64,000 nt of DNA from Arenimonas sp. SCN 70-307 (GCF_001724815.1 NZ_MEDO01000014.1:576568-640567), one strand, 5' to 3'. Positions 8,541 to 22,015 are shown, numbered from the stretch's first letter. The notes: generated from the sequence alone by a model not told the origin. Numbers and translations: made by a program.

Positions 8541-8576
8541 CACTTTCTCCACCCCAGTCTACCTCTGGGAGTGAGT

Positions 8577-8609
8577 ACTCTACCACGCTCCAACCACGAT
8601 TCAACCACG
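8577..8609 (-). promoter_or_regulatory. Promoter and tandem operator repeats of the RES-Xre module
   Basis: On the minus strand, TTGAAT (8604-8599) and TAGAGT (8582-8577) are separated by 16 bases and could be the -35 and -10 boxes. The motif CCACG (plus strand) recurs at 8583, 8594 and 8605, exactly 11 bases apart, two copies within CAACCACG. This is one helical turn per repeat and overlaps the promoter, as expected for an antitoxin operator. Confidence 0.45.
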
Positions 8610-8750
8610 CCCTTGGGGGCGCGTTGCCTCCTCCCACGATACGCCCGGATTCCCCATAAAATCATTAACTTAGAGGACTCGCGACTGAAGTTTAGTCGAG
8701 AGACTCGGACTCAACTCCGCCATAAATGGGCGACAAACCTATGCGTTGCT

Positions 8751-11435
<2,685 letters not shown>

Positions 11436-11538
11436 TGCACTTCCTGCGGCCGGCGGCGCCGGCGGTCCATGTGGGTTTCGTCCAGACCGGCAAGTTTAGC
11501 CCACCCCGCGAGCTGACCGCCCTTCGCCGGGGTATGGG

Positions 11539-11625
11539 CCGAAAATGGGGTCAGAGTCAATTTCGGCCGAGAACTCCGGCTTCCGCCGCACCTTCGCCCG
11601 AAATTGACTCTGACCCCATTTTCGG
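11539..11625. repeat. 28-bp inverted repeat, GGGGTCAGAG type, in a divergent region
   Basis: Arms at 11539-11566 and 11598-11625 are perfect inverted copies around 31 bases. Each contains GGGGTCAGAGTCAATTTCGG or its complement. Unlike the other palindromes here it lies between two divergent starts (aceE and the SpoIIE phosphatase), so it cannot act as a shared terminator. It may affect promoters or mRNA 5' ends. Confidence 0.85.
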
Positions 11626-11659
11626 TCGCTATGCTGCGGGCTGGACCCGGAGCCCCCCG

Positions 11660-13654
11660 ATGCAAGACGCCGGTCGCGACGCGCCCGCCCAGGCCCCCCG
11701 CCAGATTCCCTGGCGGCTGAGCCTGCGCACGCGCCTGGTGCTGTGGTCCAGCCTCACCAGCGTGCTGCTGCTGGTGGCCGTGGCGGCCATCTTCTACGTG
11801 GCCGTGCGCGGCGTGCTGCTGGCCAATGCCCGCACCGAGATGCGCGGCCTGGCGCAGCAGTCGGCCGGCGGCCTGTCGGCCACGCTCGAGTCGGTGGAGG
11901 TCAGCGGCCGCACCCTGGCCGGCACCGCCTCGGGCCTGGGCCGGCAGCCGCTCGACCTGCGCACGCTGATGACCGCCACGCTCGAGGCCGACCCGGACAT
12001 CGTCGGCGTGATGGTCATCATCGAGCCGGGCCGCCTGGCCCCCGACGACCCCGGATTCGACTGGTACCGCCGCCGCCAGGGCGCGGGCTACTTCGAGTCC
12101 ACCGTGCGCGGCCTGGGCGAGGACTACCAGGACTACCGCACCAAGCCCTGGTACGCCCGCACCGTCGGTACGGCCCGGCCCTGGTGGGGCGACCCGTATG
12201 CCAACGACGCCACCGGCGGCGAGCTGTTCGTCACCTACAACCTGCCGCTGTTCCGCACCGGCGAAACCGCGGGCGCCATCGGAATGGTCAGCCTGGACGT
12301 GCCGGTGCGGCGCCTGCGCACCCAGCTGGGCGAACTGCTGGCCGCGCCCGGCCTGGTGCCCATGCTGTTCTCGCCCGAGCAGCACGTGGTGCTGCACGCC
12401 GACCCGTCGCTGGAAATGCAGGGCCGCCTGGGCGAGCTGATGAGTTCGCGCGGCCGCGCCGACCTGGCCCCGCTGCTCGACGCGCTGCAGCGCCGCCTGT
12501 CGCTGGAGTTCAGCCACGAGGTGCCGCGCGCCGGCGGCGTCGAGCACCACACCACCTTCGCGCTGCCGCTGGGCGACAGCGGCTGGGCCTTCGCGCTGGG
12601 CGTGCCCGAGGAGCTGATCCTGGCCCAGCTGCGCCAGGTCACGCTCTGGGGCCTGGGCGGCGGCCTGCTGGGCGTGGTGCTGTGCGTGCTGGCGGTGCGC
12701 CGGCGTGCCGGCATGATCGCCCGGCCCATCGAGGACCTCACCGATTCGGCCCGGCACCTGGCCCGCGGCGAGTTCGACTATCCGCTGGGCCACACCGCCC
12801 GCCGCGACGAGGTGGGCGTGATGGCGCGCGCCTTCGACAGCGCCCGCACCTCCATCAAGCAGCAGATCCGCGAGATCGCCGAGATGGCCAGCGAGCGCCA
12901 GAAGCTCGAGTCCGAGCTCGACATCGCCCGCGACATCCAGCTGGCCATGCTGCCGGCGCCGCGCACGGTGCGCCACGGCGGCGGCGAGGCCGTGCTGGGC
13001 GCGCTGCTCAAGCCGGCCAAGGCGGTGGGCGGCGATTTCTACACCTTCTTCGACACGCTCGACGGCCAGCTGTGGTTCGTCATCGGCGACGTGTCGGACA
13101 AGGGCGTGCCGGCGGCGCTGTTCATGGCGCGCACGGTGACGGTGCTGGAGGTGGCGGCGCGGCTGGGCGGTTCGCCGGCGCGCGCGCTGGCCGAGTCGGC
13201 GCGGCACCTGGTGGAAGGCAACGACACCTGCATGTTCGCCACCGTGGCCTGCGGCAAGCTCGACCTGGCCACCGGCGCGCTGGAGATGGCCAGCGCCGGC
13301 CACGAGCCGCCGGTGATGCTGCGCCGCGGCGCCGCGCCGGCCTGGCTGCCGCTGCCGGGCGGGCCGCCGCTGGGCTTCGAGGCCGACGCCGTCTTCGAAT
13401 CCTGGACCGGCCGGCTTGAACCCGGCGACGGCCTGGTGCTTTATACCGATGGCGTCACCGAGGCCTTCGACCTGGCCAACGTGCCCTTCGGCGAGCAGCG
13501 CCTGCTCGGCGTGCTGGGCGAAGCGCGGGGGGCCGCGGCCACCTGCGAGGCGCTGCTGGCGGCGGTGCAGGCGCATGCCGGCGAGGCGCCGCAGTCGGAC
13601 GACATCACGCTGCTGGCGCTCTGCTACCAGCGCGCAGCGGGCAAGGAGGACTGA
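11660..13654 (+). CDS. Membrane sensor phosphatase, Cache-HAMP-SpoIIE (RsbU-like)
   Basis: The 664-residue protein starts at MQDAGRD; the track ORF starts upstream across the palindrome. A first membrane helix (LVLWSSLTSVLLLVAVAAIFYV, about 27-48) is followed by a periplasmic region of about 280 residues resembling a double Cache sensor (KPWYARTVG, GAIGMVSLDVPV). Then come a second helix (about 330-350), a HAMP domain (ARPIEDLTDSARHLARGEFD) and a coiled coil. The C-terminal PP2C-type SpoIIE domain has metal ligands in GGDFYTFF, IGDVSDKG and SDDITLL. It should dephosphorylate the STAS protein encoded two genes downstream when the sensor is triggered. It is three bases from the next gene. Confidence 0.93.
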   Translation: MQDAGRDAPAQAPRQIPWRLSLRTRLVLWSSLTSVLLLVAVAAIFYVAVRGVLLANARTEMRGLAQQSAGGLSATLESVEVSGRTLAGTASGLGRQPLDLRTLMTATLEADPDIVGVMVIIEPGRLAPDDPGFDWYRRRQGAGYFESTVRGLGEDYQDYRTKPWYARTVGTARPWWGDPYANDATGGELFVTYNLPLFRTGETAGAIGMVSLDVPVRRLRTQLGELLAAPGLVPMLFSPEQHVVLHADPSLEMQGRLGELMSSRGRADLAPLLDALQRRLSLEFSHEVPRAGGVEHHTTFALPLGDSGWAFALGVPEELILAQLRQVTLWGLGGGLLGVVLCVLAVRRRAGMIARPIEDLTDSARHLARGEFDYPLGHTARRDEVGVMARAFDSARTSIKQQIREIAEMASERQKLESELDIARDIQLAMLPAPRTVRHGGGEAVLGALLKPAKAVGGDFYTFFDTLDGQLWFVIGDVSDKGVPAALFMARTVTVLEVAARLGGSPARALAESARHLVEGNDTCMFATVACGKLDLATGALEMASAGHEPPVMLRRGAAPAWLPLPGGPPLGFEADAVFESWTGRLEPGDGLVLYTDGVTEAFDLANVPFGEQRLLGVLGEARGAAATCEALLAAVQAHAGEAPQSDDITLLALCYQRAAGKED

Positions 13655-13656
13655 GC

Positions 13657-14085
13657 ATGCACATCCTGCTGAGCGTCCCGCAGGAAGAAGGCCAGCTGGG
13701 CGACCTGGTCGCCGCCATCGATGGCGTGCTGGCGCGCGAGGGCGTGCCCGGGCCGGTGGCGCACGACGTGCAGCTGGTCGCCGAGGAAGTGGTCTGCAAC
13801 GCGCTAGAGCACGGCCGCGTCGAAGGGCGCGGGCACGAAATCAGCGTGGGCATCGGCATCGAGGACGGGCTGATCACGCTGGAGTTCCGCGACGACTGCA
13901 TCGCCTACAACCCGCTCGAACGCCCCGACCCCGACCTCGACGCCGACATCGCCGAGCGGCCGATCGGCGGGCTGGGCGTGCACCTGATCAGGGAGCTGGC
14001 CGAGGAGGTCAGCTACCGCCGCGAAGAGCCGCACAACATCCTGCGCGTGGTACTGCGCACTGAAACCCACGGGAGCAACGCATGA
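13657..14085 (+). CDS. RsbW-like serine kinase / anti-sigma factor
   Basis: The 142-residue product is a stand-alone HATPase_c protein of the RsbW/SpoIIAB type. The N box is EEVVCNALEHG (about 47-57), the G1 region is EFRDDCIAYNP, and the glycine-rich lid is GGLGVHLIRELA. Such proteins phosphorylate a STAS partner on serine and, when free of it, bind an output target, classically a sigma factor. The gene lies between the phosphatase and the STAS gene and overlaps the latter by four bases. No cognate sigma factor is adjacent; the ECF gene 5 kb away belongs with its own kinase. The output partner is therefore unknown. Confidence 0.9.
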   Translation: MHILLSVPQEEGQLGDLVAAIDGVLAREGVPGPVAHDVQLVAEEVVCNALEHGRVEGRGHEISVGIGIEDGLITLEFRDDCIAYNPLERPDPDLDADIAERPIGGLGVHLIRELAEEVSYRREEPHNILRVVLRTETHGSNA

Positions 14086-14462
14086 GCCTGAAGGTCCAGA
14101 TCCAGCCCGCCGCCAACGGCAGCCAGCGCGTCGCCATCGCCGGCCGCCTCGACACCCACACCTACCAGGAACTCGACCGGCAGCTGGCACCGGTGCTCGA
14201 GACGATGAACAAGTCGCTGGTGCTCGACCTGGCCGGGCTCGAGTACATCAGCTCGGCCGGCGTGCGCTCGATCTTCAAGGCCCGCAAGGCCCTGGCCGCG
14301 CGCGGCGGCAAGGTGCTGGTGGTCAACCCGCAGCCGCAGATCCAGAAGGTCTTCGACGTAGTGAAGGCCGTGCCGATGAACGAGATCTTCTCGTCCGTGG
14401 CCGAGGCCGACGCCTACCTCGACGCCATGCAGCGCAAGGTCCTCGAAGGCGACGACGACTAA
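14082..14462 (+). CDS. STAS-domain anti-sigma factor antagonist
   Basis: The 126-residue protein is a single STAS domain of the SpoIIAA/RsbV type. LVLDLAGLEYISSAGVRSIF contains the phosphorylatable serine in the conserved S-S-A-G turn (about residues 57-61). It starts inside the end of the HATPase gene (ATGA overlap), giving a complete phosphatase, kinase and antagonist switch. The phosphorylation state would decide whether it sequesters the upstream kinase. Its TAA stop forms the edge of a perfect 40-bp inverted repeat. Confidence 0.92.
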   Translation: MSLKVQIQPAANGSQRVAIAGRLDTHTYQELDRQLAPVLETMNKSLVLDLAGLEYISSAGVRSIFKARKALAARGGKVLVVNPQPQIQKVFDVVKAVPMNEIFSSVAEADAYLDAMQRKVLEGDDD

Positions 14463-14540
14463 AGAAACGGGGTCAGGTTCACTTATTGAAAAGGGCCCGC
14501 AATGCGGGCCCTTTTCAATAAGTGAACCTGACCCCGTTTC

Positions 14541-14542
<2 letters not shown>
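14462..14542. repeat. Perfect 40-bp palindrome between STAS gene and maeB
   Basis: The whole convergent intergenic gap is one inverted repeat: arms 14462-14501 and 14503-14542 with a single central base. The outer ends read AAGAAACGGGGTCAGG, the middle ATTGAAAAGGGCCCGC. Each arm's outer base or bases belong to a TAA stop codon, one for each flanking gene. It would form a very stable hairpin in either transcript and probably acts as a bidirectional terminator. Confidence 0.92.
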
Positions 14543-16835
<2,293 letters not shown>

Positions 16836-16913
16836 GGTTCTCGGGGTCGTCGTGTGGCCACCGGTGGCGCGGCGGCAAGACCCCCATTCTAGCGACCCCG
16901 GTCGCCCGCCCGG

Positions 16914-19013
16914 TTACGGGGGCGTATGGGGCGCCAGCACGCGCTCGCGCAGGCGCGCCAAAGGCGCCGGTGGCCCATCCGGGAAGCCCGCGTCGAAGGG
17001 CGCCAGCGCGGCCGCCTGCGCCGCGGCGTCCCCGCGCAATCCCGCCTGGGCGGCCAGGGCCAGCCAGGCCAGGGCCTGGTCCTCGCCGGCGGCCAGGGCC
17101 GGCAGGCGGTGCGATAGCGCCGTCGCGGCCACCGCGTCGGATTCGCCCAGTCCGGCGCGCGCCAGCAGGCGCAGGGCATCGGCCAGGGTGCGGGCGCGGC
17201 TGCCCGGCGCTTCGCCGGCGGCGCGGGCGCGCGCCTCGGCGGCGTCCACGTGCCCCAGCGCATCACGCGGGCGGCCCAGCAGCAGCTCCGCCATCGACAG
17301 CGCGCGCAGGGTGTCGCCGGCCAGCGGGTCGGGGGCGCCCTGCAGCCATCGGCGGGCCTCGGCGATGCAGTCATCGGTGGCGGCCGCGTCGCCCTGCAGG
17401 GACAGCGCCACGCAGCGCTGCGTCACCAGCCCCAAGGCTTCGGCCTGGGCCGGGCGGCCCTCGGCCTGGGCGCGGCTGAGCCACTCGGCCGCCTCGCGGC
17501 CCCGTCCGGCCTCGAGTTCGATGCGACCCAGCAGCGCCAGGCTGGCCCGGCGATCGTCGGCGGGCAGGCGCGCTTCGCGGCCCAGCGCCTGCGCTTCGAG
17601 CAGCTGCGCGCGTGCGCCGGCGGCGTCGCCGCTGCGCCACTGCAGTTCGCCCAGCAGGTGCAGCAGCGCGGCGCGCTGGCCCGGCTCGGCGTGCTCGGCG
17701 CGCACGCGGTCGGCCGCGACGGCCAGCGCGTCCCGGCTGGCCAGGGCAGCGGCGCCCGGGTCCTCGGGCACCACCAGGCTGGCCAGCAGGTCGCGCGCCG
17801 CCGCGCTGCGCTGCGCTGCGCGCTCGGCCTGCGCGGCCTGCCAGAGCGTGGCGCCGAGCATCGAGCCCAGCACCAGCGCCAGCGCCGCCGTCACCAGCGC
17901 CACGGCGCGGTTTCGGCGCAGGAAACACTGCAGTCGGTACAGATTGCCGGCGCCGCGCGCGCGCACGGGGCGGTCATGCAGCCAGGCCTTGAGGTCGCGG
18001 GCCAGGGCGTCGGGCGAGCGGTAGCGGTCGTCCGGGTCGTCGGCCAGGGCCTTGAGCACTATGGCGTCGAGGTCGCCGCGCAGCGCCCGCGCCATCGCCT
18101 CGCGCTGCGCCGGCGCCGCGCCGTCGGCCTCGCGGCAGGCGCGCGAGGGCAGCACCAGCGGCTCGCCGTCGGGGCGGCCTTCGCGCGGCGGCCGGCCGGC
18201 GAGCAGGCGGTAGAGCAGCGCGCCCAGGCCGTACACGTCCATCGCCGTGGACGCGGGCGCGAGCTGGAACTGCTCGGGCGCGGCGTACTGCGGCGTCCAG
18301 GCCAGCATGCGGGTGAGCGTCATGCCGGCCTGGCGGCGTTCGAGCAGGCCGCCGATGCCGAAGTCGAGCAGGCGCACGTAGCCCTCGCGGTCCACCAGCA
18401 CGTTGCTGGGCTTGATGTCGCGGTGGATGACCAGGTTGCGGTGCGCATAGGCCACCGCGTCGCAGACGTCGAGCATCAGGCCCACGCGCGCGGCGGCGCC
18501 GAGGCCGCGCGAATCGCACCAGGCGTCGATGGGTTCGCCTTCCACCAGCGGCATGGCCAGCCAGGGCGTACCGTCCTCGGCCACGCCGCAGTCGACCAGG
18601 CTGGCGATGTGCGGGTGCTGCAGGCGCGCCAGGATGGCCTGCTCGCGCCGGAAGCGGTCGGCGCCGCCGGCCACGAGCGCGCCGATGGTGAGCAGCTTGA
18701 TGGCGGCCACGCGCGTTTCGCCGCCCTCGTCGGTGCGGGCGCGGTAGACCACCGACATGCCGCCACGGCCGATTTCATCCTCGAGCACCCAGCGGCCGAT
18801 GCGCCGGCCCTCGAGCCGCGCGTCCGGGCCGGCGGGGTCGAGCGGGCCATCGTCGCGGCCGTGAGCCTGCAGCAGGCGGCGCACGTGCGCGACGACGGCA
18901 GGCTCGAGCGCCATCGCCGCCAGCGCGGCCTCGCGTTCCGGCGCGGGCAGGTCGAGCAGGCCGTCGAAGATGGCGTCGGCCGCCCGCCAGCGCGCGAGCT
19001 CGTCCTCGATCAT
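16914..19013 (-). CDS. Membrane-bound Ser/Thr protein kinase with TPR-like C-terminus
   Basis: The 699-residue product starts at MIEDELARW, overlapping the sigma factor stop (ATGA). The kinase domain covers about residues 75-345: glycine loop GRGGMSVVY, Lys106 in AAIKLL, catalytic loop HRDIKPSN with D199, DFG at about 217, and PQYAAPEQ. A single membrane helix follows (AVALVTAALALVLGSMLGAT, near 378). The outer 300 residues are alanine- and arginine-rich helices of TPR type (LLHLLGELQWRSGDAAGARA), facing the periplasm. Such kinases are typically paired with an ECF sigma factor encoded just upstream, as here, and may control it by phosphorylation. Confidence 0.92.
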   Translation of the reverse strand: MIEDELARWRAADAIFDGLLDLPAPEREAALAAMALEPAVVAHVRRLLQAHGRDDGPLDPAGPDARLEGRRIGRWVLEDEIGRGGMSVVYRARTDEGGETRVAAIKLLTIGALVAGGADRFRREQAILARLQHPHIASLVDCGVAEDGTPWLAMPLVEGEPIDAWCDSRGLGAAARVGLMLDVCDAVAYAHRNLVIHRDIKPSNVLVDREGYVRLLDFGIGGLLERRQAGMTLTRMLAWTPQYAAPEQFQLAPASTAMDVYGLGALLYRLLAGRPPREGRPDGEPLVLPSRACREADGAAPAQREAMARALRGDLDAIVLKALADDPDDRYRSPDALARDLKAWLHDRPVRARGAGNLYRLQCFLRRNRAVALVTAALALVLGSMLGATLWQAAQAERAAQRSAAARDLLASLVVPEDPGAAALASRDALAVAADRVRAEHAEPGQRAALLHLLGELQWRSGDAAGARAQLLEAQALGREARLPADDRRASLALLGRIELEAGRGREAAEWLSRAQAEGRPAQAEALGLVTQRCVALSLQGDAAATDDCIAEARRWLQGAPDPLAGDTLRALSMAELLLGRPRDALGHVDAAEARARAAGEAPGSRARTLADALRLLARAGLGESDAVAATALSHRLPALAAGEDQALAWLALAAQAGLRGDAAAQAAALAPFDAGFPDGPPAPLARLRERVLAPHTPP

Positions 19014-19567
19014 CCGGTGGTGTCGGCCAGCTGGGCGTAGAGGAAGGCGCGGGCGCGCTCCCACTCGCGCTTGGTGGTGCGCAGCGAGCAGCCGAGCAGG
19101 TCGGCGATTTCCTGGAACTCCAGGCCCGCGAAGAAACGCAGCTCCACCACCTGCTTCTGGCGCGGGTTGAGCTCGCCGAGCACGTCCATGGCCTGGCTCA
19201 CCGCGAGCAGGTCGGCGTTGCCGGCCATGGCCAGCTCGCTGAGGTTCTCGTCGAGCGTCACCGCGTTCTGGCCGCCGCCGCGCTTGACCGCCAGGTCGCG
19301 GCGCAGTTCGTCGATGGCGATGTGGCGCATGGCCTTGGCGGCGCAGGCGAAGAAATGCGAACGGTCGGTGATCGACAGCCCGGCGTTGCCCACCAGCCGC
19401 AGGTAGACCTCGTGCACCAGCACGGTGGGGCTGAGCTGGCCACCGGCCCCGGCCAGGCGCGCCTGCGCCAGCCGGCGCAATTCGGGATACAGCGCCTGGA
19501 ACACGGCGTCGAGCGCCTGTTCGTCGCCATCGCCCGCGCGTTGCAGCAGTTCGGTGATCTCGCTCAT
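19010..19567 (-). CDS. ECF-type RNA polymerase sigma factor (Sigma70_ECF group)
   Basis: The 185-residue protein starts at MSEITELLQ, with a strong GGGAGGG sequence upstream. Region 2 is HFFACAAKAMRHIAIDELRR (about 82-101). Region 4 is LNPRQKQVVELRFFAGLEFQEIADLLG, a helix-turn-helix ending CSLRTTKREWERAR. The sequence fits the ECF group found beside Ser/Thr kinases in Xanthomonadales and Planctomycetes, with no anti-sigma gene next to it. It is co-transcribed and translationally coupled with the downstream kinase, so the kinase probably replaces the anti-sigma factor as controller. Confidence 0.92.
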   Translation of the reverse strand: MSEITELLQRAGDGDEQALDAVFQALYPELRRLAQARLAGAGGQLSPTVLVHEVYLRLVGNAGLSITDRSHFFACAAKAMRHIAIDELRRDLAVKRGGGQNAVTLDENLSELAMAGNADLLAVSQAMDVLGELNPRQKQVVELRFFAGLEFQEIADLLGCSLRTTKREWERARAFLYAQLADTTG

Positions 19568-19615
19568 GGCAGCCCTCCCCGGCCCCGGCGCGGTCATCTT
19601 AGCCCCAGCAAACGC

Positions 19616-20878
19616 TCAGAGCCCGAGAACGAGGTCGTCGGCCTCGACGTGGTCGAGGCGGATCTTGTTGGCGAACAGCGAAAACGCGAGGTTGCCGGCC
19701 AGGCCATTGGCCCGCTGCATCCAGGGCGGCAGGTAGCGCGGCGGCGCCACCGCGCCCGAGGCGAAGGCCGGCTCGAGCGAGAACACGTCCTCGAGCGCGA
19801 ACTTGCCGGCGAACAGCTGCCGCGCGCGGCCCAGCTGGTGGTGGCGCAGGCACCAGCGGAAGAAGGTGTGCACGCCCAGCAGCCCGCGCAGGTAGACCGC
19901 GTCCTTGGTGAAGGCCGAGCCGCCCTCGAGCGGCGCGCCGCGGAACACGCGCTGGGTGGAGGTGAAGCTGTCCACCGGCGACTGCCCGGCCTCGAGGAAA
20001 TGCCGGAACACGTCGACGAAGCCGGCACCCTGGATCGCCATCTCGATGGCGACGATGCGCAGGCTGATGCGCTTCATGCGCTCGATGTCCATCGCGCCCG
20101 AGATCAGCTCGGCGAAGGTGGCCAGGCCTTCCTGGGTGGCGGTGCTGCGCGGCGAGCCGCGCGCCAGCGACTTGAGGTGCGGCTGCTCGCGGCCGTTGAT
20201 GCCGGTGAGCGAATGCACGAAGGCCTCGTGCACCAGCAGCTGGTTGCGGTCGTATTCGGAAAAGCCGGTATTCGTGCGCAGGCGGATGCGGGTGGCGCTG
20301 GCGGCGGCCTTGGCGATCAGGCTGTCGTCGAGCTCCACGCGCACCACGTGGTCGGTGAAGAAGGCCGACACCGCGGCCTGCAGCTCGGCCTGCACGGTTT
20401 CGGCCGGCAGCACGTACTCGGGCTCGACCTCGCGCAGCTCCTGGTCCATGGCGTCGGCCACGTCGATGAAGTGGCGCGCGGCCTCGAGGCTGGTCGGGCC
20501 GCCGCCGGGCAGCACTTCCACCGGGCGGCCGAACAACCTGGCCGAGTGTTCGGTGATGGCCGGCGTGCCCAGCGAATCGAGCAGGTGGGTGGTGGTGATC
20601 CAGCTGTCGGCGGTGCTGCGCAGGTAGCGGCCCAGCGGGTCGTCGGGGTCGGCGGCGTCGAACACCGCCTGCAGCTCGCGCCGGCGCTCGGCGTGGTCGC
20701 CGCGCGGGTACTGGTGGTCGGGCAGGTGGATGCGGCCCACGCGCCAGGCACCGAGGAACAGGGCCTGCTCGCTTTCGGGCCAGCTCACCGCCTCGAGCAG
20801 GCGGATGCCGCGCGCCGCCGCCACCAGGCGCGCATCAAGCGCGGCGTGGTGGGCCAGCGAGCGCGGGTCGGCTTCCAT
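19616..20878 (-). CDS. QEGLA-motif (DUF1704) putative metallocarboxypeptidase
   Basis: The 420-residue protein belongs to the DUF1704 family often labelled flavohemoglobin expression-modulating QEGLA motif protein. TQEGLATFAELISG carries the name motif, and LLVHEAFVHSLTG holds an HExxxH metal site. In eukaryotic DUF1704 proteins (MATCAP/TMCP) this motif is the zinc site of a tyrosine carboxypeptidase acting on tubulin. The bacterial substrate is unknown. The start MEADPRSLAHH overlaps the rsgA stop by one base (TGATG), so the gene is coupled to rsgA. The track ORF extends upstream through an alternative frame of rsgA and should be trimmed. Confidence 0.85.
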   Translation of the reverse strand: MEADPRSLAHHAALDARLVAAARGIRLLEAVSWPESEQALFLGAWRVGRIHLPDHQYPRGDHAERRRELQAVFDAADPDDPLGRYLRSTADSWITTTHLLDSLGTPAITEHSARLFGRPVEVLPGGGPTSLEAARHFIDVADAMDQELREVEPEYVLPAETVQAELQAAVSAFFTDHVVRVELDDSLIAKAAASATRIRLRTNTGFSEYDRNQLLVHEAFVHSLTGINGREQPHLKSLARGSPRSTATQEGLATFAELISGAMDIERMKRISLRIVAIEMAIQGAGFVDVFRHFLEAGQSPVDSFTSTQRVFRGAPLEGGSAFTKDAVYLRGLLGVHTFFRWCLRHHQLGRARQLFAGKFALEDVFSLEPAFASGAVAPPRYLPPWMQRANGLAGNLAFSLFANKIRLDHVEADDLVLGL

Positions 20879-21954
20879 CAGCGGCGGCCGTACTTGTCCT
20901 TGAGGCGGCCGGTGATGGTCTTGCTCAGCGCGCGCGCCTCGGCCTTGCGTTCGGCCTGCGAGGTGGCCGCGGCCTCGAGTTCGTCGCGCAGCTTGGCGAA
21001 GTTGGCGAAGCGCGCCTCGTCCAGGCTGCCGTCCTCGATGGCGGCGCGCACCGCGCAGCCCGGCTCGCCGAGGTGGGCGCAGTCGCGGAAGCGGCAGTCG
21101 GCGGCCAGGCGCTCGATGTCGTCGAAGCTTTCGACCACGTCCTCGTCGCCGCTGAGCTTGACCTCGCGCATGCCCGGCGTGTCGATCAGGCAGCCGCCCT
21201 GCGGCAGCGGCATCAGCACGCGCGCGGTGGTGGTGTGGCGGCCGCGCGAGTCGTTGGCGCGCACGGCATTGGTCTTCATCTTCTGCCGGCCGAGCAGGGT
21301 GTTGGTGAGCGTGGACTTGCCCGCGCCCGAGCTGCCCACCAGCACCACCGTGCGGCCGGGGCCGAGGTAGGGGTGCAGCACGGCGGTGGAGGCCGGGTCC
21401 TTGGCGTTGACGGCGTGGATGGGCACGCCCGACTCGGACACCTCCAGCAGCAGATCGATGCAGTCCTCGACGATTTCGCACTCGTCGGCCTTGGTCAGCA
21501 CCAGCACCGGCGAGGCGCCCGAGGCGCGGATGAGCACCAGGTAGCGCTCGATGCGGCGCGGGTTGAAGTCCTGGTCGAGCCCGACCACCACCAGCACGTG
21601 GTCGACGTTCGCGGCGATCAGCTGCTGGCGGTGGTGCTCGCCGGCGGCGCCGCGCTTGAGCACCGAACGGCGCGGCAGCAGGCCGGCGATGGTCTTGCCG
21701 GCTTCGTCGAGCGTCACCCAGTCGCCGACCGCGGCGCGTTCGTCGGGCGGGAAGCGCGGGCGGGTCCAGGGCACCGGCGGCTGCACGCGCCGGATGTCCT
21801 CGGCGCCCAGGGCGATGTCGTAGGCGGTGCGGTGCTGGCTGGCCACGCGGGCCAGGCGGGCGCCGGGCGCCGCGGCCAGGGCCTCGCGCGCGGTCTCGTC
21901 GTCGGGCCAGCCGAGGGCGCGAAGGCGGGCGAGGTCATCAGGTTCGGCGTGCAT
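20878..21954 (-). CDS. rsgA: Small ribosomal subunit biogenesis GTPase RsgA
   Basis: The 358-residue product is the circularly permuted GTPase that checks late 30S assembly. An N-terminal OB-like domain (VPWTRPRFPPDERAAVGDWV) precedes GTPase motifs in permuted order: TKADE (G4), GSSGAGKSTLTN (G1), and DTPGMRE (G3). The C-terminal zinc domain is CRFRDCAHLGEPGCAV. The start at MHAEPDD is selected because the upstream 59 track residues are low-complexity read-through. The next gene, encoding the QEGLA protein, overlaps the stop. It is divergent from a small membrane gene. Confidence 0.96.
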   Translation of the reverse strand: MHAEPDDLARLRALGWPDDETAREALAAAPGARLARVASQHRTAYDIALGAEDIRRVQPPVPWTRPRFPPDERAAVGDWVTLDEAGKTIAGLLPRRSVLKRGAAGEHHRQQLIAANVDHVLVVVGLDQDFNPRRIERYLVLIRASGASPVLVLTKADECEIVEDCIDLLLEVSESGVPIHAVNAKDPASTAVLHPYLGPGRTVVLVGSSGAGKSTLTNTLLGRQKMKTNAVRANDSRGRHTTTARVLMPLPQGGCLIDTPGMREVKLSGDEDVVESFDDIERLAADCRFRDCAHLGEPGCAVRAAIEDGSLDEARFANFAKLRDELEAAATSQAERKAEARALSKTITGRLKDKYGRR

Positions 21955-22015
21955 TGCCCCGGATGATACGCCGGCGAACACGCCGCGCTCACCGCGCGCG
22001 GGCGAGGCTGTGCCC

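Noticed and set aside
8660-8750. tRNA- or tmRNA-like 3' end (GGACTCAACTCCGCC) before aceE, as a possible island attachment site
   Set aside because: No acceptor stem, T-arm pairing or matching direct repeat could be drawn; the resemblance is only a short string.
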